Shown in pieces: positions 25,696 through 35,000 of a DNA stretch of 64,000 nucleotides. Position 1 is the first letter of the stretch. Every line of letters begins with the position of its first letter. The DNA is from Rhodovulum sp. ES.010 (GTDB lineage: Bacteria; Pseudomonadota; Alphaproteobacteria; Rhodobacterales; Rhodobacteraceae). Both the position numbers and the translations under genes were made by a program. The stretch is from assembly GCF_900142935.1 (NCBI RefSeq), contig NZ_FSRS01000001.1:1622001-1686000 (forward strand). The letters are read 5' to 3'. The notes beneath the pieces were generated by a model that saw nothing but the letters and a program-made list of their open reading frames with translations, was not told the DNA's origin and made no database searches.

Positions 25696-26322
25696 ATGGA
25701 CGGCCCGGCGCGCTTCATCACCTTCGAGGGCATCGACGGGTCGGGCAAGACCACGCAGGTGCGACGGTTGGCCGATTATCTGCGGGGCCGCGGCGCGGAT
25801 GTGCTGCTGACGCGCGAACCGGGCGGCAGCCCAGGCGCCGAGGAAATCCGCCGCCTCGTGCTCGAGGGCGATCCCGATCGCTGGTCGGCCGAGACGGAAA
25901 TCCTGCTGTTCACCGCCGCGCGGCGCGACCATCTGGAAAAGACGATTCTGCCTGCGCTGGCCGCCGGCCAGGTGGTGATCTGCGATCGCTTCGCCGATTC
26001 CACCCGCGTCTACCAGGGCATCACGCGGGGCGACCTGCGCCGCGTCGTCGACAAGCTGCACGCGCTGATGATCGGTCGCGAGCCGGACCTGACCTTCCTA
26101 CTCGACATGGATCCCGAGACGGGACTGGCACGGGCCAAGGGCCGCAACGGGACGGAGGAACGGTTCGAGGATTTCGGCCCGGCGATGCAGGCGAGGATGC
26201 GCGAGGGGTTCCTTGCGCTCGCGCAGGAATTCTCCGAGCGCTGCCGGGTGATCGACGCCGACCAGCCGGCCGAGACCGTGGCTGCGGAAATTGCGGCCCT
26301 TGCCGAGGGGGCCCTGGCATGA
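25696..26322 (+). CDS. tmk: Thymidylate kinase
   Basis: This 208-residue dTMP kinase has P-loop FEGIDGSGKTTQ near residue 9, the DR(Y/F) motif in VVICDRFADSTRVYQG, and a LID-like region RAKGRNGTEERFE. It phosphorylates dTMP to dTDP for DNA synthesis. Starting at MDGPARF gives the standard length; the frame upstream belongs to the dac gene end. It overlaps holB by 4 bases, the widespread tmk-holB pairing. Confidence 0.96.
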   Translation: MDGPARFITFEGIDGSGKTTQVRRLADYLRGRGADVLLTREPGGSPGAEEIRRLVLEGDPDRWSAETEILLFTAARRDHLEKTILPALAAGQVVICDRFADSTRVYQGITRGDLRRVVDKLHALMIGREPDLTFLLDMDPETGLARAKGRNGTEERFEDFGPAMQARMREGFLALAQEFSERCRVIDADQPAETVAAEIAALAEGALA

Positions 26323-27449
26323 GCGAGGAAGCGCGGCCCGAACCCGACCGCGTGGACGGCGCACCGCACCCCCGCGAGACGCCCCGCGTGATCGGGCAGG
26401 CATCGGCGGAGCGGGCCTTTCTCGAAGCGGTCTCGGGCGGGCGGATGCACCACGGCTGGCTGCTGACCGGGCCGCGCGGCGTCGGCAAGGCCACCTTCGC
26501 CTGGACGGTCGCGCGGTTCCTGCTGGCGCGGCCCGCAGGGGACGAAGCGGGCCTCTTCGGCGAGGCCGCCTCGGCACCGCACGGGCTGGCCATCGCCCCC
26601 GAGCACCCGGTCGCCCGCCGGATCGCCGCGCTGTCGGAGCCGGGGCTATTCCTGCTGCGCCGGGCCTGGGACGACGAGAAGAAGCGGCTAAAGACCGTCA
26701 TAACGGTGGACGAAGTGCGCAAGCTGCGCGGCTTCTTCGGGATGTCGTCGGCCGAGGGCGGGCGGCGCGTCGTGATCGTGGACGCGGCCGACGAGATGAA
26801 CGTCAACGCCGCGAACGCGCTTCTGAAACTGCTGGAGGAGCCGCCGGCGAACGCCACGCTGCTGCTTGTCAGTCACCAGCCCGCCCGGCTCCTGCCGACG
26901 ATCCGCTCGCGCTGCCGCGAATTGCGGCTCGCCTCGCTTGCGCCCGACGCCATGACCGAGGCCCTCCAGGCCGCCGACCAGCCCGCGCCCGAAAGCCCAG
27001 CGGCGCTGGCGGAACTCTCAGGCGGGTCGGTCGGAGAGGCGATCCGCCTGATGCAGCTTGACGGGCTGGCGCTGTATGCTGAACTCGTCGGACTGTTCGC
27101 CGGGCATCCGGGCCTAGATCGGATGCGCGCAATCAAGCTGGCGCAAGCGGCGACGGGCAAGGCGGGCGAGGCGCGGTTCGACCTGACGCTAAGTCTGATC
27201 GAACTGTTGCTCGCGCGACTGGCGCGCACCGGGGCCACCGGCGCGACGCCCCCCGAAGCCGCGCCGGGAGAGGCGCAGATGCTCGCCCGTCTTGCGCCCG
27301 GCCCCGATGCGGCGCGCGGATGGGCAGAGGCGGCACAGACGCTCTCGGCCCGCGCGCGGCAGGGCAAGGCCGTCAACCTTGACCCGGCCTCCCTCATCCT
27401 CGATACGGTGCTGAGAATTGACGAAACGGCCGGCCGCCTGGCCGCCTGA
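26319..27449 (+). CDS. holB: DNA polymerase III subunit delta'
   Basis: This 376-residue clamp-loader subunit carries a P-loop-like LLTGPRGVGKATFA near residue 48. The delta' core includes VITVDEVRKLRGFFGM, VVIVDAADEMNVNAANALLKLLEEPP (sensor region, quoted in part) and an SRC-like IRSRCRELRLAS. The C-terminal collar region is alanine-rich. Delta' helps open and load the sliding clamp. Overlap with tmk and a 9-base gap to tatD indicate one operon. Confidence 0.95.
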   Translation: MSEEARPEPDRVDGAPHPRETPRVIGQASAERAFLEAVSGGRMHHGWLLTGPRGVGKATFAWTVARFLLARPAGDEAGLFGEAASAPHGLAIAPEHPVARRIAALSEPGLFLLRRAWDDEKKRLKTVITVDEVRKLRGFFGMSSAEGGRRVVIVDAADEMNVNAANALLKLLEEPPANATLLLVSHQPARLLPTIRSRCRELRLASLAPDAMTEALQAADQPAPESPAALAELSGGSVGEAIRLMQLDGLALYAELVGLFAGHPGLDRMRAIKLAQAATGKAGEARFDLTLSLIELLLARLARTGATGATPPEAAPGEAQMLARLAPGPDAARGWAEAAQTLSARARQGKAVNLDPASLILDTVLRIDETAGRLAA

Positions 27450-27458
27450 GGCGAGTGG

Positions 27459-28268
27459 ATGCGCGACGACACCCCCGAAATCACCGACAGCCACTGCCAC
27501 CTGGACTTCCCCGATTTCGCGGCCGAGTTCGACCAGGTGTTGGACCGCGCGGTCCAGGCCGGCGTGACCCGGATGGTGACGATCTGCACCCGGCTGCGGA
27601 GCGAGCCGCAGGTGCGCCAGATCGCAGATACCTACGAGCCGGTATTCTACGCCGCCGGCACACACCCGATGAGCGCCGCAGAAGAACCGATGGTGCGCGT
27701 CGACGACCTCATCGCCCTGGCGAAGCATCCGAAATTCGTCGGCATCGGCGAGTCCGGGCTTGACTACCACTACACCGCCGAAAGCGCCGAGGTTCAGCAG
27801 GAGAGCCTTCGCGTGCATATCGACGCGGCCCGCGAAACCGGTCTACCGCTGATCATCCACGCTCGCGATGCGGACGCGGACATGGCGCGAATCCTCGCCG
27901 AGGGCTATCGCGACGGTCCGTACGCTTGTGTCATGCATTGCTTCAGTTCCGGCGCGGAGCTGGCGAAGGCGGCGCTCGACCTTGGGTTCTACCTGTCGAT
28001 GTCGGGGATCGCGACCTTCCCGAAATCGAAGGAATTGCGCGACATCTTCGCAGCCGCGCCGGTGGACCGTATCCTTGTGGAAACCGACGCCCCCTATCTT
28101 GCCCCCCCGCCCCATCGCGGCAAGCGGAACGAGCCGGCTTTCAGCGTCCACACCGCCAAGGTCGGGGCAGAGCTCTTCGGGATGGACTATCCCGGTTTCG
28201 CCGCGCAGACACAGGCGAATTTCGACCGGCTGTTCGCCAAGGCCGCCAAGTGGCGGGCGGCGGCGTGA
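27459..28268 (+). CDS. TatD family metal-dependent hydrolase
   Basis: This 269-residue TIM-barrel hydrolase has the TatD metal ligands: ITDSHCHLDF at the start, GIGESGLDYHY near residue 90, IIHARDADADM near residue 130, MHCFSS near residue 155, and ILVETDAPYLAPPPHRGKRNEP near residue 205 (the last contains the conserved ETD). TatD enzymes are 3'-5' exodeoxyribonucleases or D-aminoacyl-type hydrolases. Linked to tmk-holB and overlapped by the next gene by 4 bases. Confidence 0.95.
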   Translation: MRDDTPEITDSHCHLDFPDFAAEFDQVLDRAVQAGVTRMVTICTRLRSEPQVRQIADTYEPVFYAAGTHPMSAAEEPMVRVDDLIALAKHPKFVGIGESGLDYHYTAESAEVQQESLRVHIDAARETGLPLIIHARDADADMARILAEGYRDGPYACVMHCFSSGAELAKAALDLGFYLSMSGIATFPKSKELRDIFAAAPVDRILVETDAPYLAPPPHRGKRNEPAFSVHTAKVGAELFGMDYPGFAAQTQANFDRLFAKAAKWRAAA

Positions 28269-29065
28269 GCGCCGGCCTGCGCTTCACCATTCTCGGCTGC
28301 GGCTCGTCAGGCGGTGTGCCGCGTCTGGGCGACCACTGGGGCGACTGCGACCCGGAGAATCCCAAGAACCACCGCTTACGCTGCTCGATGCTGGTGGAAC
28401 GCGAGACGGCGCAGGGTATCACGCGGGTGCTGATCGACACCTCGCCCGACCTGCGCACGCAGCTTCTGCGCGCGGGCGTCGGCGCGCTGGACGCGGTTGT
28501 CTATACCCATTCGCATGCCGACCATGTTCACGGCATCGACGACCTGCGCCAGATCGTGTTCAACACCCGCAAGAGGCTGGCGGTCTGGGCCGACGGCGCC
28601 ACGCAGGACGCGCTCTATTCGCGCTTCGGTTACGCCTTCATCCAGCCAGAGGGATCGCCCTACCCGCCGATCCTCGACATGCACACGATCGACGGCCCGG
28701 TTCACATCGACGGCGCCGGAGGTCGCGTAACGCTGATGCCGTTCCGGGTGCAGCACGGCGCAATCGATGCACTTGGTTTCCGCGTCAAGGGGCTCGCCTA
28801 CCTGCCCGACGCGGCGGAGATGTATCCCGAAAGCTGGGCGGTGTTGGAGGGGCTGGACATCCTCGTGATCGACGCGCTTCGACGCACGCCGCATCCGACC
28901 CACCTGCACCTTGAAAAGACGCTGGACTGGATCGACCGGATTGCGCCGGCCCGCGCGGTGCTCACGAACATGCATATCGATCTCGACTACCAGACGCTCG
29001 CCGACGAGACGCCCGAGCACATAACACCGGCCCATGACGGGATGGTGCTGACCCTGCCCGACTGA
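28265..29065 (+). CDS. MBL-fold metallo-hydrolase (PhnP-like)
   Basis: This 266-residue protein starts with GTG that overlaps the tatD stop. It has LGCGSSGGVPR at the N-terminus, the metallo-beta-lactamase HxHxDH motif in YTHSHADHVHGIDDLR near residue 83, and downstream metal ligands in MHIDLDY near the end. PhnP-like family members hydrolyse cyclic phosphodiesters. Position after tatD and before an AEC transporter is common in Rhodobacterales. Confidence 0.92.
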   Translation: MSAGLRFTILGCGSSGGVPRLGDHWGDCDPENPKNHRLRCSMLVERETAQGITRVLIDTSPDLRTQLLRAGVGALDAVVYTHSHADHVHGIDDLRQIVFNTRKRLAVWADGATQDALYSRFGYAFIQPEGSPYPPILDMHTIDGPVHIDGAGGRVTLMPFRVQHGAIDALGFRVKGLAYLPDAAEMYPESWAVLEGLDILVIDALRRTPHPTHLHLEKTLDWIDRIAPARAVLTNMHIDLDYQTLADETPEHITPAHDGMVLTLPD

Positions 29066-29994
29066 TGCAGGCTCTGCTCGAAGTCATCCTGCCGGTCTTT
29101 CTGGTCCTCGGCTTTGGCTACGCGGCGGTCTGGCGCGGGCTGTTTTCGGACGCGGGCGTCGATGGGCTGATGAAGTTCACCCAGCAATTCGCGATCCCCT
29201 GCCTGCTGTTCCGCGCGGTCTCGACCCTCGACCTCGGCCAGAGCTTCGATTGGCGGCTTCTTCTGAGCTTTTATACCGGGGCCACGACCGGGTTCGTTCT
29301 GGGGCTGACCGGGGCGCGCCTGATCTTCGGGCGCAGTTGGGAGGACAGCGTGGCCATCGGGTTCGTCTGCCTGTTCTCGAACTCGCTGCTGCTCGGCCTG
29401 CCGATCACCGAGCGTGCCTATGGTGCGGACGCGCTGGCGCCGAACTACGCGATCATCGCGATTCATGCGCCCTTTTGCTACGGGCTGGGGCTTACCGTCA
29501 TGGAGATCGTACGCAACCGCAGCGCCGGCCTCGTGGGCACGTCGGGCGCGATCCTGCGGGCGATGTTTCGTAACGCGCTGGTCATCGGCATCGGGCTGGG
29601 CCTTGCGGTCAACCTGACGGACCTGCCGCTGCCGGAGGTACTGACGGACGCGCTCGACCTGATGATCCGCGCTGCGCTGCCTGCGGCACTGTTCGGGCTG
29701 GGGGGCGTGCTCGTGCGCTATCGGCCCGAGGGCGACCTGAAGACCATCGCCTATGCCTGCGCGATCTCGCTCGTGGTGCATCCCGCGATCGTGTGGGGCA
29801 TGGGCACGGCGCTGGGGCTGTCTGCGGGCCAGTTCCGCTCGGCGGTTGTCACGGCGGCTATGGCCCCCGGGGTCAACGCCTATATCTTCGCCAACATGTA
29901 TGGCGCGGCGCGGCGCGTGGCCGCCTCGTCGGTGCTGGTGGGCACCGCCGCATGCGTCGTCACGGCCTGGCTCTGGCTTGCCATGCTGCCCTGA
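29065..29994 (+). CDS. AEC family transporter
   Basis: This 309-residue membrane protein has about ten hydrophobic helices and the AEC/malonate-auxin carrier pattern: LLEVILPVFLVLGFGYA at the start, CLFSNSLLLGLPI in the middle, PAALFGLGGVLVRY, and APGVNAYIFANMY near the end. Such carriers move organic anions across the inner membrane; the substrate is unknown. Its ATG shares a base with the upstream stop (TGATG), so it is the last gene of this operon. Confidence 0.9.
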   Translation: MQALLEVILPVFLVLGFGYAAVWRGLFSDAGVDGLMKFTQQFAIPCLLFRAVSTLDLGQSFDWRLLLSFYTGATTGFVLGLTGARLIFGRSWEDSVAIGFVCLFSNSLLLGLPITERAYGADALAPNYAIIAIHAPFCYGLGLTVMEIVRNRSAGLVGTSGAILRAMFRNALVIGIGLGLAVNLTDLPLPEVLTDALDLMIRAALPAALFGLGGVLVRYRPEGDLKTIAYACAISLVVHPAIVWGMGTALGLSAGQFRSAVVTAAMAPGVNAYIFANMYGAARRVAASSVLVGTAACVVTAWLWLAMLP

Positions 29995-30000
29995 CGCGGG

Positions 30001-31029
30001 TCAGTTTCGCCACCCTTGGCGGTCCCGGATCAGGGCCAGCGATGCCTCCAACCCCGCACGGTGCTCGTCCGACCAAGTCCCGCGCGCGATATGCTCGGCA
30101 ACCAGCGACAGCATGTAGTCGGCGACATCGCGACCCTCGATGTCGCGGGCACTGGGGTCGGCGCCATGGTCCAGCAGGAGACGTACCTTGGCCATGTCAT
30201 GGCCCGCGATCTGCAGCGGCAGCCGGCCGGGGGTGAACCACGGCTCCGAGGCGCCGTCGAACGGCCGGTTGGGGTCGGCGCCAGCGCGCAACAGCGCCTC
30301 GAGTTCCTGCGCCGAGCCCTCCATCACCGCACGGTGCAGCGGCGTCCAGCGGTAGCTTTCGGTCGTCGCCTCGATATCGCCGCCCGCAGCGACCAGGCCG
30401 TGTGCGATCAACGCCGTCGTCGCGGCCTGCTCTCCGCCCCAAGGATAAGCCGGAACCAGATGCAACGCTCCGTAGCCGTCGCCGACGCCCAAGGACGGGT
30501 CCGCGCCAGCCTCGAGCAGCAAGCTCACCATTTCGGGCGCGCGTCCCTGAACCAACAGCGCGCGGCCCAGCGCCGTTGCCTCGATCTCGCCGTGGCGCGC
30601 GTTGATATCGGCATCACGGAGCCGGGCACGCGTCTCGCCCAGGTCGCCCGCCTCGATCGCCGCGAAAAGCCACTGCACCGCCTCGTCGTGCGGCTCGGGC
30701 TCCTCTTCGGGCTGTCGCATCGTCGCCATGATCGCCTTGCCGCGCCGAAAAAGCGCTTCGGACAACCGCCGCGCCCGGGCCGTTTCCCCGTATGCCTCGG
30801 CTTCGGCCAGGGCCGCGCCGAGTCGGTCGTTCTCGGCCAGAAACGCAGGACTTTCCACAAGCACCGCCCGCAATGCCGCGACCCGGCGACGGGCCGCGAT
30901 CCGCTCGGACCCGGAACGGGCCGCCAGGGCGTTTTCGACCTTGCCGCAAATGGCTTCGAAATCTTCGAAATCGCCCTCGCGGGCCGCATTCTCAAGACGT
31001 ACGAAAAGAGCCGTCAGACCTGCACACAT
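30001..31029 (-). CDS. Ankyrin-repeat protein
   Basis: This 342-residue protein has a helical N-terminal half (residues 1-150) and a C-terminal half of about five ankyrin repeats: LLLEAGADPSLGVGDGYGALHL, TPLHRAVMEGSAQELEALLRAGADPN, and LPLQIAGHDMAKVRLLLDHGADPSARD, each quoted in part. It has no signal peptide, so it is probably cytoplasmic and binds other proteins. The start MCAGLT was chosen over the ATG 15 codons earlier because the extension is basic and unpatterned; this is uncertain. Convergent with the AEC transporter, 6 bases apart. Confidence 0.85.
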   Translation of the reverse strand: MCAGLTALFVRLENAAREGDFEDFEAICGKVENALAARSGSERIAARRRVAALRAVLVESPAFLAENDRLGAALAEAEAYGETARARRLSEALFRRGKAIMATMRQPEEEPEPHDEAVQWLFAAIEAGDLGETRARLRDADINARHGEIEATALGRALLVQGRAPEMVSLLLEAGADPSLGVGDGYGALHLVPAYPWGGEQAATTALIAHGLVAAGGDIEATTESYRWTPLHRAVMEGSAQELEALLRAGADPNRPFDGASEPWFTPGRLPLQIAGHDMAKVRLLLDHGADPSARDIEGRDVADYMLSLVAEHIARGTWSDEHRAGLEASLALIRDRQGWRN

Positions 31030-31141
31030 GCCGCTCACCACAGACCGAACTCGAACGATGCCCCCTCGGGACACACCTTTTAGTTGTGGATTTCGGCAAT
31101 TTTGCCCTCAAAATGAGTTGAATTTTAGACGAAGCGTCTCC

Positions 31142-32038
31142 CTAGGCGGGCGCCGCCATCCCCTTCTCGCGGGCCAAGTCCTTCATCCGCTTCTGCAGCT
31201 TCTCGAAGGCGCGTACTTCGATCTGGCGGATTCGTTCCCGGCTGACGTCGTAGACGCCCGAAAGCTCTTCGAGGGTCACCGGCTGGTCCTTGAGCCGACG
31301 CTGAAGCAGGATGTCCTTCTCGCGCTCGTTGAGCACGTCCATCGCCTGCACAAGCAATTCGCGCCGGCTTTCCAACTCGTCCTTCTCGGCATAGGCTTCG
31401 GCCTGGTCGGCGTCGTCGTCCTCCAGCCAATCCTGCCACTCGGTCGAGGTGTCGCCCTCCGTGCCCACCATCGCGTTCAGCGACGCGTCGCCGCCCGACA
31501 GGCGGCGATTCATCGCGATCACCTCATCCTCGGTGACACTGAGATCGTGCGCAATCTGCGCAACGTTCTCGGGGCGCAAATCGCCCTCCTCCAACGCGCC
31601 GATGCGCGCCTTGGCCTTGCGCAGGTTGAAGAACAACTTTTTCTGCGCCGATGTCGTGCCGAGCTTCACGAGGCTCCAAGACCGCAGGATGTATTCCTGG
31701 ATCGCGGCGCGGATCCACCACATCGCATAGGTCGCAAGGCGGAAGCCCTTTTCGGGGTCGAACCGCTTGACCGCCTGCATCAGGCCGACATTCGCCTCCG
31801 AAATTACCTCGGCCTGGGGCAGGCCGTAGCCGCGATAGCCCATCGCGATCTTGGCCGCCAGCCGCAGGTGCGACGTCACGAGCTGGTGCGCCGCCTCAGT
31901 GTCGTGGTGGTCCACCCAGCGCTTGGCCAGCATGTATTCCTCTTCCGGCTCAAGCAGGGGAAACTTCCGGATCTCCTGCAAATAGCGATTAAGCCCCTGC
32001 TCCGGAGATGGGGCGGGAAGATTGGCATAGTTGCTCAT
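31142..32038 (-). CDS. rpoH: Heat-shock sigma factor sigma-32
   Basis: This 298-residue sigma factor has region 2 (HLRLAAKIAMGYRGYGL, EVISEANVGLMQAVKRFDPEKGFRLATYAMWWIRAAIQEYI quoted in pieces), the RpoH box QKKLFFNLRK near residue 132, and region 4.2 (GVYDVSRERIRQIEVRAFEKLQ). Alphaproteobacteria often carry two RpoH proteins for heat and oxidative stress; which this is cannot be told. A promoter with a perfect palindrome over its -35 box lies upstream. Confidence 0.96.
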   Translation of the reverse strand: MSNYANLPAPSPEQGLNRYLQEIRKFPLLEPEEEYMLAKRWVDHHDTEAAHQLVTSHLRLAAKIAMGYRGYGLPQAEVISEANVGLMQAVKRFDPEKGFRLATYAMWWIRAAIQEYILRSWSLVKLGTTSAQKKLFFNLRKAKARIGALEEGDLRPENVAQIAHDLSVTEDEVIAMNRRLSGGDASLNAMVGTEGDTSTEWQDWLEDDDADQAEAYAEKDELESRRELLVQAMDVLNEREKDILLQRRLKDQPVTLEELSGVYDVSRERIRQIEVRAFEKLQKRMKDLAREKGMAAPA

Positions 32039-32065
32039 TTGTGTCCCTGTTGCTCCCTCGTGCTT

Positions 32066-32100
32066 GACCTTAAATCTAGAAACTGAACCATCTGGTTCAA
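32066..32100 (-). promoter_or_regulatory. rpoH promoter with palindromic operator candidate
   Basis: Reading the minus strand, TTGAAC (32100-32095), a 16-base spacer and TAGATT (32078-32073) form a promoter with a start near 32066 and a leader of about 28 bases. The perfect palindrome TGAACCA-TC-TGGTTCA (32084-32099) covers the -35 box and spacer, as an operator would. Confidence 0.5.
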
Positions 32101-32207
32101 GTTACTCCGATTCACATTTGATGTACGCAGGATGCTCTGCATTCCGTCGAAAAAGCATTAACGCAAGGTAAATGTGTCAAAGCCTCACGCCGCTTTGCTC
32201 GCTTGTT

Positions 32208-33239
32208 TCAACAACGACGCAGGCGGCGCACAAGTTCCGTCATGTCGGACGGCAATGCCGCTTCGAACCGCATCTTCTCGCCCGTCTCGGGGTGCAGGAA
32301 TCCCAAACTCGCCGCATGCAGCGCCTGGCGCGGGAAGGCGGCGGCCGCCGCCACGGCCTCGGCGCCCACAGCCCTTTCCGAAAGCTTGCGCCGGCCGCCG
32401 TAGGTCGGGTCGCCGATCAGCGCATGGCCGGCATGGGCGAGGTGGACGCGGATCTGGTGCGTGCGGCCGGTTTCCAGCCAACACTCGAGCAGCGCGGCCG
32501 CGGGCGGCGCACCGAAGCTCTCGAGCACGCCGGCGCGGGTCACGGCGTGGCGCCCGCCCGCAGCCAGCACCGCCTGTCGCTGGCGGTCGCTGCGGTGGCG
32601 CCCGATCTGCGTGGCGATGCGTAGCACGCCCCCCGCCTCGAAACACACGCCCGCCACGCCCCGCAAGCGCGGGTCGCCCGCATCCGGCACCCCGTGCGCG
32701 AGGGCCAGATAGTGGCGCTCCACGCTGTGGGCCTCGAACTGGGCAGCCAGCGCGGCATGGGCCTTGTCGGTCTTGGCCGCGACCAGGAGTCCGCTGGTAT
32801 CCTTGTCGATCCGGTGCACGATGCCGGGCCGCTTCTCGCCCCCGACGCCGGACAGGCTGTCACCGCAATGGGCAAGCAGGGCGTTGACAAGTGTTCCATC
32901 GGGCGACCCCGGCGCGGGGTGGACGACCATGCCGGGGGGCTTGTTGACGACGATAAGCGACGCGTCCTCGTAGGCGATCTCCAGCGGGATCGCCTGCGGC
33001 TCGGTGCCAGTCTCGGCCGGATCGGAAAAGGCGATCTCGATCTCGTCCCCCGCGGCCACCTGCGCCCGCTGATCGGCCAGGGTCACCCCGGCCCGGCTGA
33101 CCCCACCGGCGGCGATCAGCTTGGCCAAGCGCGACCGCGTAAGCCCTTCGGGCTCTGGCACATCGCGGGCAAGGGCCTTATCAAGGCGACCGGGCGGGTT
33201 CGGCCCGATGATGACCCGAAGGCGTCGAGGCGTGGACAT
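32208..33239 (-). CDS. rluD: RluA/RluD family pseudouridine synthase
   Basis: This 343-residue protein has an S4-like N-terminal domain (LTRSRLAKLIAAGGV, then GDEIEI) and the RluA catalytic core. Signature words are VVNKPPGMVVHPAPG, the catalytic Asp in HRIDKDTSGLLV near residue 150, and LETGRTHQIRVHLAHAGHALIGDPTYGG (quoted to mark the RTHQIR motif). RluD-type enzymes make pseudouridines in helix 69 of 23S rRNA; exact sites are not provable here. The start MSTPRR overlaps the divergent DUF6476 gene start in CATG. Confidence 0.92.
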   Translation of the reverse strand: MSTPRRLRVIIGPNPPGRLDKALARDVPEPEGLTRSRLAKLIAAGGVSRAGVTLADQRAQVAAGDEIEIAFSDPAETGTEPQAIPLEIAYEDASLIVVNKPPGMVVHPAPGSPDGTLVNALLAHCGDSLSGVGGEKRPGIVHRIDKDTSGLLVAAKTDKAHAALAAQFEAHSVERHYLALAHGVPDAGDPRLRGVAGVCFEAGGVLRIATQIGRHRSDRQRQAVLAAGGRHAVTRAGVLESFGAPPAAALLECWLETGRTHQIRVHLAHAGHALIGDPTYGGRRKLSERAVGAEAVAAAAAFPRQALHAASLGFLHPETGEKMRFEAALPSDMTELVRRLRRC

Positions 33240-33543
33240 GGACGATTCCCCGGAACCGGAGGCCCTGCCTCCGAACCTGAAGCTGCTGCGCGTGCTGGTC
33301 ACCGTACTGATGGTGACGATGATCGGAGGCTTTGTAGTCATCGTCGCACTGTTTGTCATCCGCATGCCGGGAGGGAACGCCGCGCTGCCCCTGCCCGAAA
33401 CGCTGGTGCTGCCCGAGGGCACCGAGCCCAGCGCCTTTACCCGCGGCCGCGACTGGGTCGCAGTGGTGACAGCGGACGACCGCATCCTGATCTACGATGC
33501 CGCGACCGGCGCCTTGCGTCAGACGGTTCACATAGCGAAGTGA
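33238..33543 (+). CDS. DUF6476-type small membrane protein
   Basis: This protein of about 101 residues has one transmembrane helix near residues 19-44 (LVTVLMVTMIGGFVVIVALFVI, quoted in part) and a short periplasmic domain ending in ILIYDAATGALRQTVHIAK. The pattern is the small Rhodobacterales protein I know as DUF6476. Its ATG (33238-33240) overlaps the rluD start codon on the other strand, so its promoter must lie inside rluD. GTG 33232 is an alternative start. Function unknown. Confidence 0.8.
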   Translation: MDDSPEPEALPPNLKLLRVLVTVLMVTMIGGFVVIVALFVIRMPGGNAALPLPETLVLPEGTEPSAFTRGRDWVAVVTADDRILIYDAATGALRQTVHIAK

Positions 33544-33625
33544 GGTGAAAGGCCCGCGGTTGACCGCGCCGCTTTAGCGCCGTGATACTGTCCTTGAAGC
33601 AGCATCTTGTGGTGAAGCGGCAAGA

Positions 33626-34194
33626 ATGCCACGACCGAAGACCGCAGATACCCGGGGGCCAGCCCTCGCGGGCGGACCGCGCCGGAAGCCGGCGGATCCG
33701 GCGCAGGACCGGCACCTCTCGGTTTTCGGCGACATTCCGGTCTCGAACGGCTGGGAGGACGTGTTTCTCGCACCCGGCGATCTGGAGTTCCGCGATGGGA
33801 GCCTGGTGGGCGTCGCGTACGGGCGCGGCGGGCCCACGCGATAGCAGCGGCTTTCCATCCGGGTCGAAGCGCAGGCCGTGGCCAATTTCGGAAAGTAGAC
33901 CACCTCGAGTTCAACCTTCCCGCCACCCTGCGATACAGCCTCAATACGCGCTACATCCGCGGCTTCGCCCTCGGACTCGGACTCTCCCATTCGACGGAAC
34001 TGCCCGAGATCGAGATCGCCAACAAGGGCGGTTCGGCTCGCACCCTGATTTACTGGATGATGGAGGCCGAGTTCGGCCCGCACGAGGGCGGGCGCAGCTT
34101 CTTCGCCCGGCTGCATCACCGCTCGGACGGATACGGCCTGATGGCCGAGCGCGGAGACTTCAACGCGCTGGTCCTAGGCACGCGCTGGCGCTAA
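33626..34194 (+). pseudogene. Decayed outer-membrane-type protein gene
   Basis: Pieces of one protein read in two frames. The first frame gives LSVFGDIPVSNGWEDVFLAPG and, after an in-frame TAG at 33842-33844, RLSIRVEAQAVANFGK. A one-base deletion near 33893 moves the rest (VDHLEFNLPATLRYSL, LIYWMMEAEFGP, ARLHHRSDGYGLMAE, ending LVLGTRWR) to the next frame up to TAA 34192-34194. Alternating beta strands and the terminal aromatic/Arg ending suggest a small outer-membrane beta barrel, of a type common in Rhodobacteraceae. No clear signal peptide remains. Confidence 0.75.
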
Positions 34195-34276
34195 TGACCG
34201 CTACGGATCGATGGCGGTTGCATTCCCCGCTCGAAATCCACGATAAGCGCGGCCAGTCTGACCGGAGCCCTGCACT

Positions 34277-34996
34277 ATGATCCTCTACCCCGCCATCGAC
34301 CTCAAGGACGGCCAATGCGTACGGCTCTTGCGCGGCGAGATGGACCAGGCAACGGTGTTCGGCGACGACCCCGCCGCTCAAGCCAAGGCGTTCCAGGACG
34401 CGGGCTGCGAGTGGCTGCACCTCGTCGACCTCAACGGCGCCTTTGCCGGCCAGCCCGTGAACGCGGCCGCCGTCGAGGGCATTCTGGCTGCCGTGGACGT
34501 GCCCGCGCAGCTCGGCGGCGGCATCCGGAACATGGGCACGATCGAGGCCTGGCTGGACAAGGGGCTGGCCCGCGTGATCCTGGGCACTGTGGCTGTGGAA
34601 AACCCGCAACTGGTGCGAGAGGCCGCCCGCGCCTTCCCCGGCCGCGTCGCCGTGGGTATCGACGCCCGCCAGGGCCGCGTGGCCACCAAGGGCTGGGCCG
34701 AGGAGACCGACGTGACGGCCACCGATCTGGCGAAAGCGTTCGAGGACGCGGGGGTGGCCGCGATCATCTACACCGATATCGATCGCGACGGCGCGATGGG
34801 CGGCCCCAATATCCCCGCGACCGAGGCGCTCGCGCGGGCGGTGTCGATCCCGGTGATCGCCTCAGGCGGGGTCTCGTCGCTGGCCGACGTGATCGCGCTG
34901 CGCGACAGCGGGGTTATCGCGGGCGCGATCTCGGGCCGCGCGCTCTACGACGGGGCGCTGGACCTCGGCGCGGCGCTGGACGCGCTGACCGGATAG
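34277..34996 (+). CDS. hisA: ProFAR isomerase
   Basis: This 239-residue TIM-barrel enzyme of histidine biosynthesis has [20 protein letters not shown] at the start (catalytic Asp near residue 8), [10 protein letters not shown], the phosphate loop [13 protein letters not shown], and [16 protein letters not shown] with the second catalytic Asp. It isomerises ProFAR to PRFAR for HisF. hisF and hisE follow 0.8 kb downstream. Confidence 0.97.
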   Translation: MILYPAIDLKDGQCVRLLRGEMDQATVFGDDPAAQAKAFQDAGCEWLHLVDLNGAFAGQPVNAAAVEGILAAVDVPAQLGGGIRNMGTIEAWLDKGLARVILGTVAVENPQLVREAARAFPGRVAVGIDARQGRVATKGWAEETDVTATDLAKAFEDAGVAAIIYTDIDRDGAMGGPNIPATEALARAVSIPVIASGGVSSLADVIALRDSGVIAGAISGRALYDGALDLGAALDALTG

Positions 34997-35000
34997 CGCG

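Noticed and set aside
31128..31150. Hairpin AGACGAAGCGTCT at the end of rpoH as terminator
   Set aside because: Very short stem and no T-run on the transcribed strand.
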